Source: Nitrospirota bacterium
GTDB lineage: Bacteria > Nitrospirota > Thermodesulfovibrionia > UBA6902
Assembly: GCA_016213945.1 (NCBI GenBank)
Contig: JACQZF010000065.1
Span: 1-33,991, forward strand
DNA: 33,991 nt
Reading direction: 5' to 3'
A program made the translations under genes and the position numbers. A model generated the notes under the pieces. It made no database searches. It had not been told where the DNA came from and was given only the letters and a program-made list of their open reading frames with translations. This document shows, piece after piece, positions 31,001 through 33,991 of the stretch (position 1 is the stretch's first letter; each line of letters opens with the position of its first letter).

Positions 31001-32401
31001 ATGCTAAATAAATTCACCAGATTGATCACCTTTGTTGATCTTCCAATCAAAAAGAAATTCACGCTCTTTTCACTCAGCGTCCTCTTCTGGTTCGTTGTGA
31101 TGTTTGTAATAAGCATTGCGGCAAATATTAATATCAACAACAAAACCGGCGGCAGCGTCAGAGAGGTCACCACCCTCACCTTCTACATCTTTACCGGCGT
31201 TCTTTTAATAGCAACCGCGTTGCTTGTAATTTTTACAATTTCAATCTCAAAGGCCATTGCCAGACCGGTCAACCTGATCACCGGACAGATCCGCGCGCTG
31301 GGAGAAGGCAAAGTGGATTTTACAAAAAAGATCGATATCAGCTCGGAGGATGAGATAGGCGCACTTTCAAAAAGTTTCAATACTCTGATGGATGAAATTC
31401 ATGACCTGAACACCTTCAAAAAGGTCATTGAAGAAGACGACAACATCGAGGATGTTTACTCGCGTCTCGGCAGGGCATTCAGCGATAAGATCGGCCTGAA
31501 TGAGTTCATCATCTACGAAGTTTCCAACGGCCAGAAGATGAGGCCGGTTTATCCGATCATACTGAACGACAAAGATATCTTCTGCAGCGAAGAGATCCTG
31601 CATAACTGCGAACTGTGCAAGGTTAAGAAAACCGGGCATATTATCTCCTCTGTCGAATACCCGGACATCTGCAGGCAGTTTATCCCAGGACTCGATAAGC
31701 TGCACGTGTGCATCCCGATGATAATCGGCGGCAAGACCGGCGGTGTCGTGCAATTCCTTTTCGACAAAAAAAATTACAGCGTTGACGGAAAAGATAGAAG
31801 GCTGTTCAAGGCAGAGCGGTACATCAAGGAGTCTCTTTCCGTGATTGAGGCAAAAAGACTCACTAACACCCTGCGGGAATCGGCGTTAAAAGATTCCCTT
31901 ACAGGTCTTTACAACAGGAGGTTCCTGCAGGAATACACGGAGACGCTTGTGGCCGGGGTGCTCAGGAGACAGAAAAGCGTCGGCCTGATGATGTGCGACC
32001 TGGACTTCTTCAAACAGGTCAATGATTTTTACGGGCATAATGTTGGAGACAGCGTCCTTAAGGAGACCTCGGAGATTATCAAAAAATGCGTCAGGTCGTC
32101 CGATCTTGTAATACGTTTTGGCGGAGAGGAGTTTCTCGTGCTGATGCTTGACATCAACGCGGGTGAGACAGTGAAGGTAGCTGATAAGATCAGGGACGCC
32201 GTCGAAAAAACAAAGATAAAGGTGTCTGACGGAGTGATTAAAAAGACCATCAGCCTCGGGGTAAGCGAATTCCCGGTGGATACCGAGAGCTTCTGGCAGG
32301 CGATAAAATTCGCCGACGTGGCCCTTTACAAGGCCAAGGAAACGGGCCGAAACAGGGTCGTGAGATTTCATGAAACCATGTGGACCGCGAAGGAGTTTTA
32401 A
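31001..32401 (+). CDS. Membrane diguanylate cyclase with HAMP and Cys-rich GAF-like domain
   Basis: A 466-aa protein making c-di-GMP. Two membrane helices (about 20-42 and 60-82) bracket only about 17 residues outside, so periplasmic sensing is unlikely. A HAMP domain (about 82-135: ISKAIARPVNLITGQIRALG, DEIGALSKSFNTL) leads to a GAF-like domain (about 140-285) with five Cys (195, 203, 206, 224, 237), including HNCELC, possibly a redox, heme or metal sensor. The GGDEF domain (about 295-455) has DSLTGLYNRRF, DLDFFKQVND and the active signature GGEEF (374-378), with an RSSD inhibitory site (365-368). It is therefore probably active and product-inhibited. The ribosome-binding site is weak (AAGGAC next to the ATG). 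Confidence 0.93.
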   Translation: MLNKFTRLITFVDLPIKKKFTLFSLSVLFWFVVMFVISIAANININNKTGGSVREVTTLTFYIFTGVLLIATALLVIFTISISKAIARPVNLITGQIRALGEGKVDFTKKIDISSEDEIGALSKSFNTLMDEIHDLNTFKKVIEEDDNIEDVYSRLGRAFSDKIGLNEFIIYEVSNGQKMRPVYPIILNDKDIFCSEEILHNCELCKVKKTGHIISSVEYPDICRQFIPGLDKLHVCIPMIIGGKTGGVVQFLFDKKNYSVDGKDRRLFKAERYIKESLSVIEAKRLTNTLRESALKDSLTGLYNRRFLQEYTETLVAGVLRRQKSVGLMMCDLDFFKQVNDFYGHNVGDSVLKETSEIIKKCVRSSDLVIRFGGEEFLVLMLDINAGETVKVADKIRDAVEKTKIKVSDGVIKKTISLGVSEFPVDTESFWQAIKFADVALYKAKETGRNRVVRFHETMWTAKEF

Positions 32402-32482
32402 GGAATAAAATTTATATCTATGAAATCGTTAAGAAGATATGGTAAACTGTGTTTCTAATTTTTATCCAAGGAGGTGAATTGT

Positions 32483-32575
32483 TTGGGAAGCGTTGTAAAG
32501 TGGCGTAAGAAGAAGATGAGCAAGCACAAGCACAGGAAGCTGCTTAAAAGAACAAAACATCAGAGGAGAAAATAG
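32483..32575 (+). CDS. Tiny basic ribosomal protein, bS22 / AURKAIP1-COX24-like (30 aa)
   Basis: A 30-residue frame with TTG start at 32483, eight bases after a perfect AAGGAGG: MGSVVKWRKKKMSKHKHRKL then LKRTKHQRRK, ending TAG. About half of the residues are Lys, Arg or His. The pattern GSVVKxRxKxMSKxKHRKLLxRTxxQRRK matches the small bacterial ribosomal protein first found in mycobacteria as bS22, and the AURKAIP1/COX24 domain of mitochondrial ribosomal proteins (recalled family knowledge). An in-frame GTG at 32474 lies inside the ribosome-binding site and is not likely. It is commonly missed by gene callers because of its size and start codon. Confidence 0.85.
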   Translation: MGSVVKWRKKKMSKHKHRKLLKRTKHQRRK

Positions 32576-32793
32576 GATTTGTTCTCATTCATTTCTTTTA
32601 AAGTTATTGCGTTAATAAAAAAGGGCCGGTAATACAGTTCTTTTCTATTTCACATCTCTGTTTTTTCTTTAATAAAATTCTCAAATCCTGGTCAAACCAA
32701 AAAATAAACATCTGTTTATTTCCCTTATGTTTATTTTTCTCCTGCCTGTTTTAACCCACGTTATTCAAGGTGAACTCTGTTCCAATTGGTTTA

Positions 32794-32952
32794 AAATGGA
32801 AGGCTGCGGAAGAATTTCTATACGACACCTTTAAAAAGCAGAGGGCAAAGAGCAGAGAGCGTAGAGTTAAAGGCAAGAATACATTTTGCCCTGAAGCAAA
32901 AATGAAATATGCCTTTTGTCGATTATAGAAATTCTGGAGCAGGCTTCCATTT
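32794..32952. repeat. Long inverted repeat, possible MITE or structured element
   Basis: Left arm 32794-32826 (AAATGGAAGGCTGC...AGAATTTCTATA, CGAC) pairs with 32918-32952 in reverse complement: about 29 of 33 bases match with a 2-nt gap. Inside, AGGGCAAA (32842-32849) pairs with TTTGCCCT (32885-32892), so the whole 159 bp can fold as one hairpin. No transposase or target duplication was recognised. It could be a miniature transposon remnant or a structured leader. Confidence 0.55.
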
Positions 32953-32991
32953 CAGCCCAGCCAAAAGTCATCAAGGGTTCAAATAATTTGC

Positions 32992-33020
32992 TTGATAGAA
33001 ATCTCCTGATGGTATATATT
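32992..33020 (+). promoter_or_regulatory. Candidate sigma70 promoter for smc
   Basis: TTGATA (32992-32997) and TATATT (33015-33020) are separated by 17 bp, giving a start near 33027 and a leader of roughly 87 nt to ATG 33114. Confidence 0.45.
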
Positions 33021-33113
33021 ATTCACAGCAAAAAACACATCATATTGTGAGGCAAGTAGTATAAATTTACTACATTTAGTGGATATCATCTTAATTAATA
33101 AAAGGAATAATTC

Positions 33114-33991
33114 ATGAAAGTTGAAAGACTGGAGTTAATAGGTTTCAAATCATTCGCGGACAAGACAGCATTTAATTTTCATCCAGGGGTAACTGCAATT
33201 GTCGGGCCGAACGGCTGCGGCAAGAGCAATGTCGTTGACGCATTTAAATGGGTGCTCGGCGAGCAAAGCGCCAAGAGCCTGCGCGGCGACAGCATGGAAG
33301 ATGTAATCTTTTTGGGCTCTGCAACAAAGAAGACAAAGGGTCTGGCTGAGGTCACACTCGTACTTTCCGATATCGTTAAAAATGCCTCAAACGGCTCAGA
33401 AGATGAAAGCAAAACCACTATAGAGCAAATCTCGGTCACGCGCCGTCTCTTCAGGTCCGGCGAAAGTGAATACCTTATGAACAAAGTCCCCTGCAGGCTC
33501 AAGGACATCAAGAACATGTTCCTTGATACGGGTCTTGAACTGAAGGCGTATTCCATTCTTGAACAGGGACGGATGGACCAGATACTGAATTCAAAACCGC
33601 AGGACCGGAGATTCCTGATTGAAGAAGTCGCGGGCGTCATGAAATACAAGGTCAGGCGCACCGAGGCCCTGAACAAGCTTGAGGCTTCCAAATCAAACCT
33701 CCAGAGGCTTCAGGACATTATCACCGAGGTCAAGAGACAGATAAACACCATAGACAGGCACGCAAAGAAGGCTGAGAGATACAAGAGAATTTTTGAAGAT
33801 CTTAAGGACATCGAACTGCGCATCGCAAAGAGAGATTCAAAGGCAATGCAGGATGAAATATCCGGCCTGACCCTGTCTGAAGATTCTCACAAGGGGAATG
33901 AAGCGGAGCTGTACGCAAATCTCCACGCGACTGAGGCGTTGATCGAGGAGAAAAAGCGCATATGCGTTGACACTGAAAAGCATCTGAATGA
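33114..33991 (+). CDS. smc: Chromosome segregation protein SMC, N-terminal part (runs off right edge)
   Basis: ATG 33114 has AAGGA eight bases upstream, and the frame stays open to the window end (292 full codons). The N-terminal ATPase head is typical: [20 protein letters not shown] (1-20), Walker [10 protein letters not shown] (31-39), [13 protein letters not shown] with the Q-loop (46-58), and [13 protein letters not shown] with [15 protein letters not shown]. It is followed by the beginning of the first coiled coil, from about residue 185. SMC organises and segregates the chromosome, with ScpA and ScpB as usual partners. Only about a quarter of the expected protein of around 1150-1200 aa is visible. 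Confidence 0.95.
   Translation, partial: MKVERLELIGFKSFADKTAFNFHPGVTAIVGPNGCGKSNVVDAFKWVLGEQSAKSLRGDSMEDVIFLGSATKKTKGLAEVTLVLSDIVKNASNGSEDESKTTIEQISVTRRLFRSGESEYLMNKVPCRLKDIKNMFLDTGLELKAYSILEQGRMDQILNSKPQDRRFLIEEVAGVMKYKVRRTEALNKLEASKSNLQRLQDIITEVKRQINTIDRHAKKAERYKRIFEDLKDIELRIAKRDSKAMQDEISGLTLSEDSHKGNEAELYANLHATEALIEEKKRICVDTEKHLN

Larger units (their letters stand above)
32576..33113 (+). other. Non-coding 538-bp region before smc
   Basis: No gene seen on either strand. It holds an AT hairpin AAATAAAC-ATCT-GTTTATTT (32702-32721), a long imperfect inverted repeat (32794-32952) and a good promoter-like sequence for smc (32992-33020). The region between them is low in coding signal and AT-rich. 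Confidence 0.6.

Overview
The window looks like chromosomal DNA from a diderm, probably anaerobic or microaerophilic bacterium. Reasons: BAM-type outer-membrane barrels, lipoboxes, an OmpA-family protein, an Fe-S quinolinate synthase, a ferredoxin-type sulfite-reductase/hydrogenase subunit and a likely selenoprotein. Gene style and the secreted-protein families suggest Nitrospirota or a similar deep-branching Gram-negative lineage. That is an inference; there is no rRNA or other taxonomic marker here. I saw no tRNA, CRISPR array, insertion sequence or phage gene.

Layout. Positions 1-5600 (+) carry three secreted-protein genes: an Ig-repeat giant entering from the left edge, a small exported protein with a beta-helix-like end, and a Peptidase_S74 chaperone-tailed protein. 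Positions 5693-21596 hold twelve consecutive minus-strand genes. In transcription order these are two paralogous double-cNMP-domain/rhodanese fusions, a CRP-type regulator, two tandem paralogous cassettes (TPR plus outer-membrane barrel, then periplasmic FecR-domain protein, then lipoprotein), a metallo-beta-lactamase-fold hydrolase, a CHASE2 class III adenylate cyclase, and a CRP/FNR-like regulator. One predicted cyclase and six cNMP-type domains lie in 16 kb, which suggests an envelope-to-cytoplasm cAMP circuit built around the duplicated cassette. The paired lipoproteins share an N-terminal module but carry unrelated C-terminal payloads (beta-propeller plus LamG; carboxypeptidase-regulatory-like plus YfaP/DUF2135-like). 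The barrel partner has the TPR-plus-barrel layout of Slam-type surface lipoprotein exporters, so a surface display system is a reasonable hypothesis. A near-identical 15-bp operator-like element precedes each cassette.

Positions 21766-23341 hold a redox pair. A glutaredoxin-like gene reads through an in-frame TGA exactly where the first active-site Cys belongs (UxxC), with a bacterial SECIS-like hairpin just downstream. It is divergent from a thioredoxin-reductase-like flavoprotein whose NADPH motifs are degenerate. The conventional start of this glutaredoxin would be missed by ordinary gene callers.

Positions 23177-33991 are more ordinary: a 54-aa coupled small protein, YihY, Der, an OmpA protein with thrombospondin type 3 repeats, MscL with a zinc-ribbon tail, a lytic transglycosylase, NadA, an AsrA/HydB-like Fe-S protein, a diguanylate cyclase with a Cys-rich sensor region, a 30-aa bS22/AURKAIP1-COX24-like ribosomal protein gene with a TTG start, and the 5' end of smc running off the right edge.
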